Positions 20,985 to 31,948 of a stretch of DNA of 61,398 nt are shown here, one piece after another. Positions within the stretch are counted from its first letter, which is position 1. Each line of letters begins with the position of its first letter. Source of the stretch: Chara braunii (taxonomy: Eukaryota; Streptophyta; Charophyceae; Charales; Characeae). The position numbers and the translations under genes are program-made. The stretch lies in assembly GCA_003427395.1 (NCBI GenBank), contig BFEA01000072.1, positions 2,120,338-2,181,735 of the forward strand, written 5' to 3'. The notes below the pieces were generated by a model. It did no database searches. It saw only the letters and a list, made by a program, of their open reading frames with translations, and was not told the origin of the DNA.

Positions 20985-22692
20985 ATTGCGATTTGAAAGG
21001 TCAACAGGAGATACACATTTGACTATTGGGCTTCAATTTTGGTTAATCTGCTGCGATTTGACCATCATTGCGGGACTCTCAAGCGCATGAAGATACCAAG
21101 GCTTCTCATGGAAGTTGAGTTTGTCCCCCTTCTGTATCTCGAGAGTCTTAAACCCCTTATCTTCTTCCCTTCTTACTCTTAAGTCAAGTCTTGATCTGAG
21201 AGGAAGGCGGCAGGCGGGATTGCAACCCGTAGGACCGCAGCAAGACTCTGTGGGGGCCAACCCACCGATTGCGGGAGCTCTGCCGGAACCTATGCGAGGT
21301 TCTGCAGACAGGGAATTGAAAGGTAATTTTTTCTTTCTCTCTATAAACCTAGATTATAGCCCCTATTTGTACTATTCGTTGTGTGTTGACTGAGTATATT
21401 GTGTGTATTCTGTATTTGACTTTAAGTTTGACTTTCAGGACTTAAACCAGATTAAATAAAAGAATGCTTGTGCAATCCCAGTTTCACTTTTGTTGATTGT
21501 GTGAAAGCATATTGTAAAAAGGGAATGCATCTGGGGGAAGGTTAGGAGGAAGGCAGTATTACATAAAGTTTGACTGGGTCATTAAGGCTGGGAAGTCCCC
21601 ATAAGTTTGGGAAGACCTTGTGCTATTTTTATTCCGGATTGTATGGAGCGTCAGACCATTCTATAAGTTTCGGTGGTCTGATTGCTCTGGAGGCTAGGGA
21701 GTTCCCATAAGTTTGGGGAGACCTAGTGCTGTGAAATTGCTTTGAGAATCAGACCATTCTATAAGTTTAGGTGGTCTGGTAACTCTGACTTGCGAGGGCT
21801 AATTGTGCTTAACTTTTTCAGGGGCCAAGTGCATTCTGTAAGTTCAGGTGCCTTGGTTGCCTTGTTCATTTTGAGGTTTTCTTTGTTTGTTTGGTTTTGA
21901 ACGAGGAGGTCCGAGCCATTCTATAAGTTTATGTGGCCCGACCACTTCTTGCTTTTGCTCTGAAGGGGTAAATTTTGACAGAGGGCAGACCATTCTATAA
22001 GTTTAGGTGGTCTAGCCCAATGCCTCGCACAAGTTGAATCAGAGAGGAATGAATCAGGCAGAGAGCCAGACTGTTCTGTAAGTTCAGGTGGTCTGACTCA
22101 AAGCCTCGCACATGCTGGAACCCAAAGGTTATAATTTGACTATATTTTATTACTATCTTATTTAAGAACAGGCTAGTCAGACAGGGTCCCATAAGTTTGG
22201 GTGGCATGACTATAGCCTATCACAATCTGAAGAGACTATAACTAAGAGTATAACTGAAGGTAACTTTGGTCGGCTGAGCATTGTTTCTAAGATGAATGTC
22301 TCAACCCTACGCCCACTTTGAAGATTAAGTTCAAAGAGGTATATATAACTTGGCTATTTAAACTGCTGAGGGCGACTAGGGTGGCCTAGTCATACGCCCA
22401 AAGAAGAGAAAAGTTGTTGTGCCCTGTGTTTGTGTATACTCAATGGATGGGTCAGGCATGTCCCATAAGTTTGGGTGGCCTGACTTTACACCTTATGTAA
22501 GCTAGGTATAAAGGGCTAAATCGTTGAAAGACCATGAACTATTATCTGCTAAGTTGACTTGGGGATGGTGAGAGTACTTACCTTTGTGGTTTGGCCTGTA
22601 TGTGACTGAGTGACGCCACTACTTAGTCTGAGCTTCAGTTTGATAGGTAGTTGCTTTAGTTTCTCACCACGTGCTAAAGCCATATGAGTTAG
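20985..22692 (+). mobile_element. Repeat family L, copy 2 (truncated)
   Basis: It matches copies 1 and 3 in inverted orientation: GTATCTCGAGAGTCT and GATTGCAACCC near 21130-21230, the hairpin array, and AAAGCAACTACC (inverted) near 22640. The match stops at about 22692, so the AT-rich end present in the other copies is missing. The junction falls inside the Ulp1 coding frame of the neighbouring minus-strand gene. Confidence 0.72.
21590..22490 (+). repeat. Hairpin array of L copy 2 (about 12 units) with covarying stems
   Basis: Cores of the form CCATAAGTTTGGG or CATTCTATAAGTTTAGG are each enclosed by complementary arms. Examples: CTAGG 21694 with CCTAG 21722; CAGACCATT 21652 with GGTGGTCTG 21672; the same arms at 21750/21770; CCAAG(T)GCATT 21825 with GGTGCCTTGG 21847; GGGCAGACCATT 21983 with GGTGGTCT(A)GCCC 22006; TGAGCATT 22275 with AATG(T)CTCA 22295; GTCAGGC 22451 with GCCTGAC 22478. 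Arms differ between units, yet pairing is kept. Confidence 0.88.
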
Positions 22693-23140
22693 TTAGAAGT
22701 CATCTTTGGATGACGAACACGAGAAAGAATCATAAATTTCCAAAGCACGTCTAGAGAAGTCAATGACCCAAAGGCTCCAGTGTTCGCCGCCCTTGTGCAC
22801 TGGTGCCAAAACGAGGTTATGAGACCGGAGGTCGACATCTTTAGCCCATCTGCTAACAGTTGCCGGACCTCGCAGAAGCAATGTGGAGGCGAAGAAAGAG
22901 TTAAAGGTGTACGTCTTTATGCCGGCTTCAGTCCGACCGCAGTCGTCCAGTAGCATCGCCATGTATAAATTTGACAACCTCATCGTTGAGCTTCTCGTAT
23001 CCATTCATGAGTGTGATTATGTCCTTGACCGAGACCTGTAAATTGTGTGACGGCAAACGCGCAGCGATGAAAGTGAGCAGCAACTGAGAGTGGATAATGT
23101 CTTCAAGGACTACTCCCGGTTCAACAAACACCTGCAGCAC
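22693..23140 (-). pseudogene. Ulp1/SENP-type (C48) cysteine peptidase domain, truncated
   Basis: The N-terminal Ulp1 signature LNDEVV is followed (after a one-base frameshift in an A-run near 22971) by NLYMAMLLDD. The histidine block EHWSLWVIDF with the catalytic His and the downstream Asp, and YDSFS of the core sheet, are present. The last third, containing the Gln-Asp-Cys-Gly active-site region, is missing because the frame runs into repeat L at 22692. The encoded enzyme would be inactive. Ulp1 peptidases cleave SUMO or related modifiers; here it is the C-terminal domain of the larger element protein. Confidence 0.85.
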
Positions 23141-23487
23141 ACAGCAAGCACAACGGACGGAGGACTCTGAGAAAATGCGGCCCTAGTGACCAGGATCCGA
23201 CGAACTGCCACTCTGCGGCCCAAATATTTCACGCATAACGTCACCCCTACTTCTGGACCTTCTATACACAGTTGATTCTAAACTAGCACTGTCCTTCTTT
23301 ATATCCTTGCAAGCTTCGAGAAGGATTTCCTTGCAGTGCTTCTCGACAACACCCGCTGCCTCTGCAACGAGTTTCGCGCGCGGACCTACTATGGGCACAA
23401 CCACCCGTTCGGGAGGCCCCAGAGGCTTCCTGTCCCCATAAAAGGAATCGGTGACATCGCCAAGTCTAGTGCCTCCCGCAACCAAGA

Positions 23488-23753
23488 CTGACAACTTCGA
23501 GGGGGCAGCCGACTCCTACAACATGTGTGTTTGTCCGTGAGTTCGTCGACTTGTACAAGAAATAGCACACCATGTTCAGTTGGCAGTTAACAAAACAACT
23601 TCGCAAGAGTAACGAAGCAAACAACACCTCATGAACCCCAACGGTAACGTTCAGTTGGTGGCTGTCAATACAACTCCCCGGAAGCAAAGAACAAAACAAC
23701 ACCTCATGAACAGGTTGACGAGCGGGAAGCAAGCTGAGAAATTCAGTGCTTAC
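23488..23753 (-). other. Predicted intron
   Basis: The donor GGTAAGC (first intron base 23753) follows a phase-1 codon, and the acceptor GTTGTCAG ends at 23488. Joining the two keeps the frame from the acidic exon into LVAGGTRLGDV. Without splicing the frame stops five codons after the donor. Confidence 0.6.
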
Positions 23754-25899
23754 CAGGCTTAGCTTCCACGTCATCAGAGTCCACCGATGGTAGTCCCAGC
23801 ACGATTGTCGATCCTCTGCGCGTCGACGCCGCGATGACGTGCTCCAAACCACCTGGAAAACTTGACAGGTTAGAGATGTCGGCGTCGATGATCGGCGAAG
23901 GCATGAATTCCTCCCTATGGCGCAAATCCTCCATGTCCACGACAGACAATTTTATTCCGCTCCTCTCCGGACTAAGTGCGACGAGGTCCACAACATTGTC
24001 AGGTTGTGTTTTCTCCATTGCCCCAGTGTCGTATTGTGTCGGGCTCAAGGTTCCGTGGATGTCGAACAACACTTTCCCCCCCCTTACCTTCTTGTCCTCG
24101 TGCGATGTATCTTTGTCGTCGTCACTTAAGTAGAACAATTTATCTTCAACAACGTTAGAGGCCTTCTTCAGAAGATCCTCTCCCATAGCCTCGTCGTGAA
24201 GGACGGAGTACAAGGGGTCCTCGTAACCCGTCCCGAGTCGTTGGTCCAAGTCGACGGCCCGCATCTCATTTACGAAAGTGACGTGGGGCATGCTCACGTC
24301 GCCGGGCTTGAGATCAATCCGGTCCTCGGCGGAATGCAGTGGCGAGGACCCGTCCGCTTTGTCGAAAGTCGTGACTTGTCCACAACCCTCCACGCCTGCC
24401 AGTTCGAGTCCAGCGTTTGTCTGCTTCGGATGCATCCGAACTACGGCCGTCCCCAAAGCAGCATAATCGAGGGACATGCTGACATCGCCCAAGTTCGGAT
24501 TCATCCGAGCCTCGACAGAGTCTGATGGCGCGGACATGTCCGCTTTCACTGCAGAGTCGCTTAAGACTGTTAACGAAGCACGCACCGTAACCGGGCATCC
24601 CTCTCCTAGTGTGCGAGACTGGACGTTGGAACTGGGCGCCAACTCACCCTCAAGGGACTTCATGGCATTGTCTCGAACACCGACTACGGAAGACGGACAG
24701 TCTGCCTGCAACTCCTTATGGACTTCCATGCACAACATTACGGCGTCCTTACACCAATCGGCTGTCATTGTAGACATGTCCTCCTGATTCGGATCAATCC
24801 GAATTTCGTTGGAAAGGTGTTCGGAAACCCGGAACGTCAATTCATGTTCTGTGGACCGCTGTGCTTTCTTGACGGCATGGACCTCCAGGTTCAGATTAAT
24901 CCGAACTTCCTGATGTGTCGAAACGGAAAACGGTTCCAGCTTGTCACAGTCGGACCCAAGGTATGCTGTCGTCTCGCTTCCCGCAAGGCACTGAGTTCCG
25001 GACAAAGACGTCGTTTCCGTGGTTCGGATTGATCCGAGACAATCCGCCACTTGAGTCTGGAGCTGAGTTGGGCAAGTGCCATCCTTCGCAACAACTGTCC
25101 CGCCAACCGTATCGATAAAATGTGTCGCACTGGTGGAGCTAATGACAGAGTCCTGCTCGTCAGGCCGCTGCGCCAACCTAGACCTGAAGTCGTTTCCTGT
25201 CTCCATCGAGGTGCTGCATGTTGCCGCCAATGCCGCACCGTCGTCCTCGCCGTCGACGTCGGACCCCTTCCCGTCTCGTCTGTGATGCTTCGTCTTCTCT
25301 CCGCTGCGAGTTTTTTTCTTCTCTCGGCTGCCCTTTTTCCCCTCTCCGCCGCCTTCGTGCCCCGGAAACCGCTGTTTCGTCGAGCGTTGTTCACTCCCCT
25401 CCCCGGTTCCACGCTGACTGCCGCCCTGACCATCCCCTTCGTCGTCCTTTCCACGAGACTTGCGCACCACAACTCCAGTCGGCGGCGTGAGCACAGGCAA
25501 CTCCCAACTTACGTGATTCAATGACGGGCTCAATGGAAGGCTGTAGAATGCAGAGGATACTTCCAACCATTTATTTGCTTGCAATAAATTGAACAACGAG
25601 TCCGCGTATGCCAGCAGAGCAGGGTCGTCCTTGCTTCGTCGATTGACCTCAACCAATTTATGCAATACCGCCTCGTAGGCTTGAGACTTGAAAGTATCGA
25701 GGTCCCAACGATCGTCATATTCCCACCCTCCACTCATATCCCTCACAACCACTGCCCACCCACCGTCGAGAAGGACTGGCTGGAAATGGTCAGGGTGCCA
25801 CACGACATCATGGCCCCAATCTTCGGCATTGGAGAAGGTGTGTTTGTCGCCCACAGGAGCCGAGAGATGTGGATGGTCAGGAGGAACTGGTTGGCCTGG
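23754..25899 (-). pseudogene. Acidic, low-complexity linker exon of the element protein
   Basis: About 715 codons are open. It starts with a folded-looking part (AEDWGHDVVWHPDHFQPVLL; LLAYADSLFNLLQANKWLEV), then a lysine/glutamate-rich stretch resembling a nuclear signal (KKGSREKKKTRSG), then a long acidic Ser/Asp region with repeated short words of the form R-(I/M)-(D/N/H)-(P/L)-(N/K). Those words come from DNA palindromes (24310-25040). It ends at a splice donor. No enzymatic motif is seen. Its role is probably as a linker or interaction region. Confidence 0.65.
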
Positions 25900-26076
25900 T
25901 CACAAACGTTCGGGGTGCGATGTGCGACGTAGTGGCTCCCCCGGTGAAGTCCTCAGACGGGACAACCCACCCCTCTTGACAGGCGCTGAGGAGGACATGG
26001 GTGTGGGACCGCCTAAGGCTGGTGTAGCGAGCGGTGTCCCCTGTTTGCATACTAAGGGCGACTCAGAAATGACTTA

Positions 26077-27180
26077 GGTATTGAAGATGGCTAATTGGTC
26101 GTCGAAATCGAAGAGGTCGTCCTCAACACTCTCCTTCCGCTCAGTCTCGATATTGAAGTCATCATCCTCACCAAATGTCAGCCTGTAGTTGTCCAAAGTG
26201 AAGTCGGCCGGATCGGTCACACCTTCATCGAAAAAGACATATTCCAACCTCTTCATGAAGCCCACTGCGTTGCTGCGACTCGCACCGTGGTAGCCCTGAA
26301 AGACTGCAATGGCGACTTGCTTTCGCATCACGTACTGCGCGTCAAACCTACACTTCGGTTGATGGCCGAAAAGAAAGGAGTAGACCTGACGCCTTTTCTT
26401 CGGAGTCAACTTGAAAAACATGTCCTTACTCGGGTCATAAATAGGCTCGACGATGACATGGTGGAAATCGCACGCGTAAGCCGTGGACCGGACTTCATGG
26501 TCAACAAACTGCACAGTATATTCAAGCTGCGTTGAGTCCCCTCCAAGGCCAAGACGTGCCTTCCCTGGTGAAGCAGATTCCACACCACCTGCGCGTGCGG
26601 ATTGCCCAAGAACAACACAGCATCCACCACACCACAAAAGAAAAGAAGTTGACTGCATAATTGATTAGGATTCCTCTCGAATTCCTTGTACACAGCCTGC
26701 CTCTGGCTGAGGTTCCCAAAGTCCGAGAAATGCAAGGACTTGAAAGGCTTCTCCTCCACATCCGTGGGTGTCACTTTCTGCTTCCTCCGGAGAGCGGCGG
26801 CATCGTCTTCGGAAACAGTTCCCTCGTACACTGGCTGAGTCAGCAGCCGCGGATCCTCACCTTTGAAAAGGATGTGCATAACGTCCGGCTCCTCCCACAC
26901 GCTGTTTCCATACTGATGCGTCTTCTGCGCAGGCGTCGTGCGCACCCACTTCCCCGTGTAGCATCGGGTAGCCCCAAGCGTAGACAAAGATGTCATGAAG
27001 GAGAGGTTCCACAGGCAGAGAACGAATACCACCAATGTCCGGTACTCCTGACAAACAAAGCCCAGGAACTCACTCAGACGCGAATGCTCCAGAATCCCAG
27101 CGCGACCGATCCACAGTTCCGCTCAAGTCCAACACGCAAGTGTGGGAGCGCAACTGATGGCCCAGTTTTTCCAGCGCGTC
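26077..27180 (-). pseudogene. Methyltransferase-like domain (tentative)
   Basis: Across two frameshifts the trace reads VLDLSG, then a hydrophobic strand LVVFVLCLWNLSFM, then KWVR and KTHQYGNSVWEEPD with MHILFKGEDPR, then LLFFCGVVDAVLFLGNP, HAQVVWNLL and GRHVLALEG. That order (motif IV-like strand first, Gly-rich SAM-site-like strand and GRxVxALE last) resembles beta-class amino DNA methyltransferases. The signature DPPY and FxGxG residues are not present in canonical form, so the fold is a guess and activity is doubtful. After it comes a conserved part with FKLTPKKRRQVYSFLFG and QGYHGASRSNA, also unassigned. Confidence 0.4.
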
Positions 27181-28653
27181 CTTACAGTCCATGGCATTCA
27201 ATGGGTCGACGACAAACGGGGCCAGCTCCGTCACGGCGTTTGTCTTCCTCCACAAAATGTTGATGCATTCGTCAATGCCTCGAGGGCCTTTTCTGCTTTG
27301 CGCGCGATCTCCGGTGATCACCGATAGCACCACACGTTTCCACTCCGCCGGGAAATGTGGGTCGTTAACGAGGGCAACGGTTTTCTTGACGTTGTTGTCA
27401 TGTTGACACCCTAGATACTGAGGGCACTTGTTGACGTAGGTGGTGTCGTTGAAAAACTTTCCGCTCTCGTTCCAAAGCTTTTCGTCGAGACCGTTGTCCA
27501 CGTACTCGTCCAACAATTGTCGCTTGGACCTAAAGAACGAGGATCTGACATTCCACTCCTCCTTTTCCTCGTACTTGAACTCCATGTAGTGCCATAGCCT
27601 CAGCATAATCCGGTCGATTTTTATTATGTCGACCATCTCCTTCACACTGTACTTCCCCTGCTCCCCCAACTTCTTGCTACTCGATTGAACCCACACGACG
27701 GTAAGGTTCAAGACGCCGTTTAACAACCTTTTCTTCTCGTGGTCCGCCAAGTCTGCCAATTCATTCCAGCAGTGGACATCCGGCTCAGGAACCTGGACGT
27801 AGTAAGTTTTCTCCTCCGCGCCCTTCTTTGGCTTCCCCTTGCCCTTTTTTAACGACGGGTCGTCCACCTTAACGTACGAGGCGTGTTTTTTCAGTCCCTG
27901 GCTGTCATTCAGAGTAAGCAGTCCTGGCTTGGCCACCTCCTCATGGGTCGGCGGCTTTTCAGTCCAACGTCGCCCATCGGAAGCCATAAGTTTTCCTTTC
28001 GACCACTCGTTGTAGAATTTTTCCGCCAACACGAAGACTGACTCGTCAGCCATGACCAGTGGGAGGTAGTATCGAAGTTTCTCGGCCCATTCCTTTTTCT
28101 TTTTCTCTTCGGTTGACAAGCCCCACAAAGGGGTGTACGGTGTCTTCTTCATTGCTAAGGCCATGAACTGAGTCCACTTACGGACCTCGTCCTTTTTCTT
28201 GGACGCATTACTGAGTACGACACGCGGTCTCCCCTTAATTTTCTAGATATTGCGAATGTCCCATACGGACAAAATCTGCAACCTCGGCACATTCTTCTTG
28301 TCTTTAAGATTGTCTTCGCAGCTGACATGGGCGTAGCCGTCGAACTCGTCGTCAGGGAAGTAAATTGGTCTGAATGGCCATTCACAGAAGTTGTGGTAAC
28401 TGAACACGGGATGGTCTTTCACCTTCATCGCCACCCTCGCTTTATGCTGACCACACACAGGATAATACCAGTATGTCTCGGGGTGTGAGTCGTCGAAGTC
28501 TTGAGGCAGCACGCCCACAGCAGGTTTGTCCTTCTCCGCTGGCGCGACGATCGGAGCTAGAACGAAAATCGGCTTCGTGTATCTCATGTCTTTACGTTCG
28601 TAGCAGTAGATCGTAGCGGCCGAGATGGTATCCACGAGGAACTCGTCCAAGGA
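27181..28653 (-). pseudogene. Conserved middle region of the element protein
   Basis: A continuous frame apart from one TAG (28243-28245). It includes YYPVCGQHKARVAMKVKDHPVF with a possible Cys/His site, a basic stretch (KKKKEWAEKLRYYLPL), a lysine-rich linker (LKKGKGKPKKG), and a helical part with DIIKIDRIMLRLWHYMEFK. Codon use and the absence of other stops over about 490 codons support real coding. I do not recognise the domain. Confidence 0.6.
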
Positions 28654-28656
28654 TCA

Positions 28657-29932
28657 GTGGTTGTACACGTCTTTCCAGTCTGGAATATGCAAGATTCTTT
28701 CGGGATGAACGTGCAACACAACGTCCCTCTGCACCCCCCGTCTTCATCTCCAAGAAGAATGCTTTGTCAATGTTAAATGTGTTCAGGTTAATCTCCACGC
28801 CGTCGTCCCCCTCCCCGGTGTCGCCCTCATCTGCTTTCCTCTCCTTCGCTGACTTTGACCTCTTCCCGGAAGACTCTCCGGTTCTTTGCCGTGTCGAGGA
28901 CTCTCTGGGCGTATCATCCCCACCTCCAACCCTTTTCCTCTTCTCAACGGAACCGCGCTCTTTTGTCGTGGGCGTCTGAACACTCCCTCCTTCCTTTCTT
29001 TGCCTTTTCAGAGCCTCTACTCCCTCCCGCTCCTCCTCACCTGGCAAGTTGCGCTTGCCTCCCGACTGAGTCGTCTCTGGCGAGATCTCTCGAGTCGCCC
29101 ACAACTCGAGTAGCTCCTCGTCACCAGGGACGTTCCCACCTGCTTCCCGGTGTGGGCTCGCGTCCGTCTGCAGATGTGTAGGAGCAAGGCGGACCGACCG
29201 AGTCGTCTCATCTGCCCCACGCACCTCTCGAACCTGCGAGCCACCCGGTCGATCGCCTGTCGACAACTTGGCCACCTTCATGCCACGAACGAACTCACCG
29301 ATTCTTTCTACGAGGCGTCGGGGAGGCGTCGATCTCGAGGCCTGTTCCAACAGTTCGCTAACGCCGCCTCCAACCGACGTCCGAATTGGCGATTTCCCAA
29401 GCAAACCTTGGCGTCGAGATCCCTGCAAGCCTGGTTTCAAAGGCGCACTCGCACGCTCTTCCTCGGAGTTGTCCGACATGCCCACAGCCGGATCAGGAGG
29501 CGTACCAGGTAGTCCACCCTTCCCTCCCACACCTCTGCCAAAACTGACTCCTCGCGCGAACCCAACAGGACGACGTATCGATGTCCCAGGGTCGACGTCC
29601 ATGCCACTGCCAAGGTCTACTGAAGCCACCCAAACCTCGAGGAAGACTTTCACATGAACGGCTTCGTCGTGGCCTGGCGACAAAGGGACAAAGAAGGGCA
29701 AAGCCATCGCACCCGCGCCGTACCCCCCGAACGTCTTGCCAGCAACCTTGCATCCTTTTGCGTGTTCGTCGACGGAACCACCACTTCTGTAAAGCTTCCA
29801 CAAGGTAAACTTGAAAATGTCGTCGCCTTCGTCGCCGCACTCAACAATGGACCCTGCGAGACGCGTCGTATCTCCGTGAGCGGCGATGAACATGACCGAC
29901 CCGCATCGTGGTTTCAACGGGTCAGAGGCGTC
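28657..29932 (-). pseudogene. N-terminal exon 2 of the element protein
   Basis: After the acceptor at 29933 the protein continues DASDPLKPRCGSVMFIAAHG, then a small globular part with LWKLYRSGGSVDEHAKG and HDEAVHVKVFLEVW. A long Gly/Arg/Glu-rich disordered stretch follows, with nuclear-signal-like KRQRKEGG and GKRSKSAKERK. At the C6/G6 run (28734-28739) the frame shifts. The shifted frame continues VQRDVVLHVHPERILHIPDW into the next part. Confidence 0.65.
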
Positions 29933-29978
29933 CTGGCAGGCCCAGTCCAAATACCAAACACGCTTGCTGTAGTCTCAC
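29933..29978 (-). other. Predicted 46-nt intron
   Basis: GTGAGA at the 5' end and CTGCCAG at the 3' end. Both flanking frames are phase 0, and splicing joins a start exon (30023-29979) to the long downstream frame and removes the in-frame TGA at its right edge. 46 nt is very short for a plant-lineage intron. Confidence 0.55.
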
Positions 29979-30023
29979 CCCTTGTTGTTCCTCCCCACCG
30001 ACACCACCACGACTCGTAGCCAT

Positions 30024-30324
30024 GACCGGTGTCGACGTTGTCCTTCGAGGCTCCTCCCCATGCGGGGCGGAACCACCAACGGAGTGGGTTTCTCCGTGAG
30101 TAGCCATTCCCTCAAACACATGAAGCAATTGAACACACATCCACTCAGGACACTTGGCACACACAAGACGAAGCGATCGAAAACTTGAGCACGTCCTAAC
30201 ATCAACGTCGACCCACAACACCTACGAAGACCACCATCCATCTGGACTAGAAAAACGCGACGTCCAGTGATTGTCCGATGTCAATGGACCACGGGCCTGA
30301 TCACGAAGGAGGGGAACTGCCAGC
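30024..30324. promoter_or_regulatory. Upstream region of the minus-strand element gene
   Basis: Non-coding stretch between the proposed start codon and the first TTCGGATNNATCCGAA site at 30325. No clear TATA box is visible, but a promoter would have to lie here or in the adjoining palindrome array. Confidence 0.35.
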
Positions 30325-31948
30325 TTCGGATGAATCCGAAACACGGAAAGGCAAGACGTCACAAGAGAGAAAGGCCGGGCAATTTGACTCATCATCATGA
30401 CACTTCCCTTCAGAGAACGCAAGGTCGCACACGAACACAAATTGCCGAAGGAACGTTCTCCCTATTGTTCGACGACGTAAAGGCACAATGGCAGGAGGCA
30501 AGACGTCCGGAGGAAATTTTGTCTATGCTAGAAATCGATAATCATATCTATTCATTCAGAAGGACGCAAGATTGAGCCAGCAGAAAAGTCACGGCAGAAG
30601 AAGGTCATCGTGTGGTCTGGATGCATCCGTAATCGACAGGGGTGTTCAGTAGCAGGGTGGAATTGTGCGAAGCAGATTGCCAAATGGATGATTCGGATGG
30701 ATTTGAACCTGACAGCTGGGGAAGGTCGACGTTGATGGAGCGGAGGCTGTTGTGTAACCCCAGTGTGGTTCGGATGCATCCGAACTTCACAAGGGGAAGG
30801 CCGTCTTCACCCGTGCGGAAGCCTGTCTTCATCTGTGTGCTTCGGATGAATCCGAAGCACTTTTCGGTGTGTTCCTTGAGCACATATACACCGCGGCATG
30901 CTGAACGGCGATTACCAAAGTTTCCTACTTCGTGCTCTCGACTCGTAGAGAGAGAGAGCGATTTATTCCGGGTCAACCCAAGGCGGGGGTGTGCCCCTGT
31001 TGTGCTCGGACGTTTCAATGTTTTTTCATTCTAAAAACGCAGAAGTAAGAAATCTCACGACAGAAGAAGATCGTGGGAAGGTTCGGATACATCCGAACTT
31101 GACTGAGGGGTAAGGTCGACGTCGTATATGGTCCCCATTAATATGTACCGGTGTAGGAGGGAGCAAGACCACGCCACAGGTACCCAGACCGTTGATGGAA
31201 CCGAGGCAAATGTGTAGCCCCGTTGTGGTCCGGATTCATCCGAACTTGACAAGCGAAAGGTCGACTTCTTGTTCCGATAGATTAGATATAGATAAGATAA
31301 GGCGACCGACATACGGCACGCCCTGACTGTAGGGCGTGCCGCCTTAGGCTCTATCAGTCTCTGATATGATATAAAACAAAAGTGAGAAGTAGCGAAGGGC
31401 CCTGCTATGTCCAAAATAATCCAGTGATTGTTCGCCTTGTGTGGTTCGGATGCATCCGAACTTCAAAGCGGTGTGGCGGGCTCCATCCGAATTGCGCGAC
31501 AAGGCAGCCACGATGTGGTTCGGATCAATCCGAGGCAGATGTGTGCCGCCAGTGTGCTCGGACCCTTCAGTGTCCATTTATTCACAAAGACGCATGATCG
31601 ACAGGTAGGATAACTCATGGCGGAAGAAAATCGAGGGAAGGTAGGGCACATCCGAACTTGAAAGCGGGGTAACGTCGACGTTGTGTTTCGCCGCCTCTGA
31701 TCCACCGGAGTGCGGTGTGCAAGACTACATTGCAATTCCCCTGACTGTTGGTGGATCCGTGGCAGATTTGTGTCCCCGTTTTGGTTCGGGCTCTCTCCTA
31801 CTGCAAAGTTCGGATGAATTCGAAGTACAGTCGGGGAACACCGGCAGCTCGGATGGTTGGTATGGCGACGACAGACCATGGCGTCCTTCCCACGGTTTCA
31901 AGTTCGGATTAATCTGAGGCACATCGGCGAATTCTGGATTTATCCGAA
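30325..31948. repeat. Palindrome array TTCGGATNNATCCGAA, block 1
   Basis: Sites at 30325, 30769, 30841, 31082, 31229, 31445, 31519, 31809, 31903 and 31933, plus weaker ones at about 30616, 31483 and 31644. Half-sites TTCGGAT/ATCCGAA are separated by two variable bases, as for a dimeric DNA-binding protein. They sit in three diverged tandem units of about 500 bp, starting near 30545, 31019 and 31574, which share a CAAAGACGCA-like start, GGCAGAAGAAGATCG and GGTCGACG. Confidence 0.85.
31314..31341. repeat. Perfect 11-bp stem hairpin
   Basis: CGGCACGCCCT, a 6-base loop, AGGGCGTGCCG. It is GC-rich and lies inside the palindrome array between two sites. Confidence 0.85.

Larger units (their letters stand above)
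22693..30023 (-). pseudogene. Multi-domain element gene: methyltransferase-like region, acidic linker, Ulp1 peptidase (broken)
   Basis: One collinear minus-strand coding trace starts at an ATG at 30023. A 46-nt intron (29933-29978) joins a short first exon (begins MATSRGG) to the long second one. The trace then runs in consistent order to the Ulp1 peptidase at the left end, with a second likely intron at 23488-23753. Lesions: frameshift at a G-run (28734-28739), in-frame TGA 28654-28656, TAG 28243-28245, frameshifts near 27075 and 26535, TAA 26074-26076, TGA 25900-25902, TAG 23183-23185, frameshift near 22971, and loss of the C-terminus at the L-repeat junction. Such Ulp1-bearing proteins are typical passengers of large eukaryotic DNA transposons and may process SUMO or element proteins (family knowledge). 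Some frameshifts at homopolymers could be sequencing errors. Confidence 0.75.

Noticed and set aside
21590-22490. Hammerhead or other self-cleaving ribozyme array
   Set aside because: I looked for CUGAUGA and GAAA core elements in the right order and did not find them.
25051-25524. Plus-strand frames antisense to the acidic exon
   Set aside because: Shadow of the minus-strand coding exon; composition mirrors its Lys/Glu codons.
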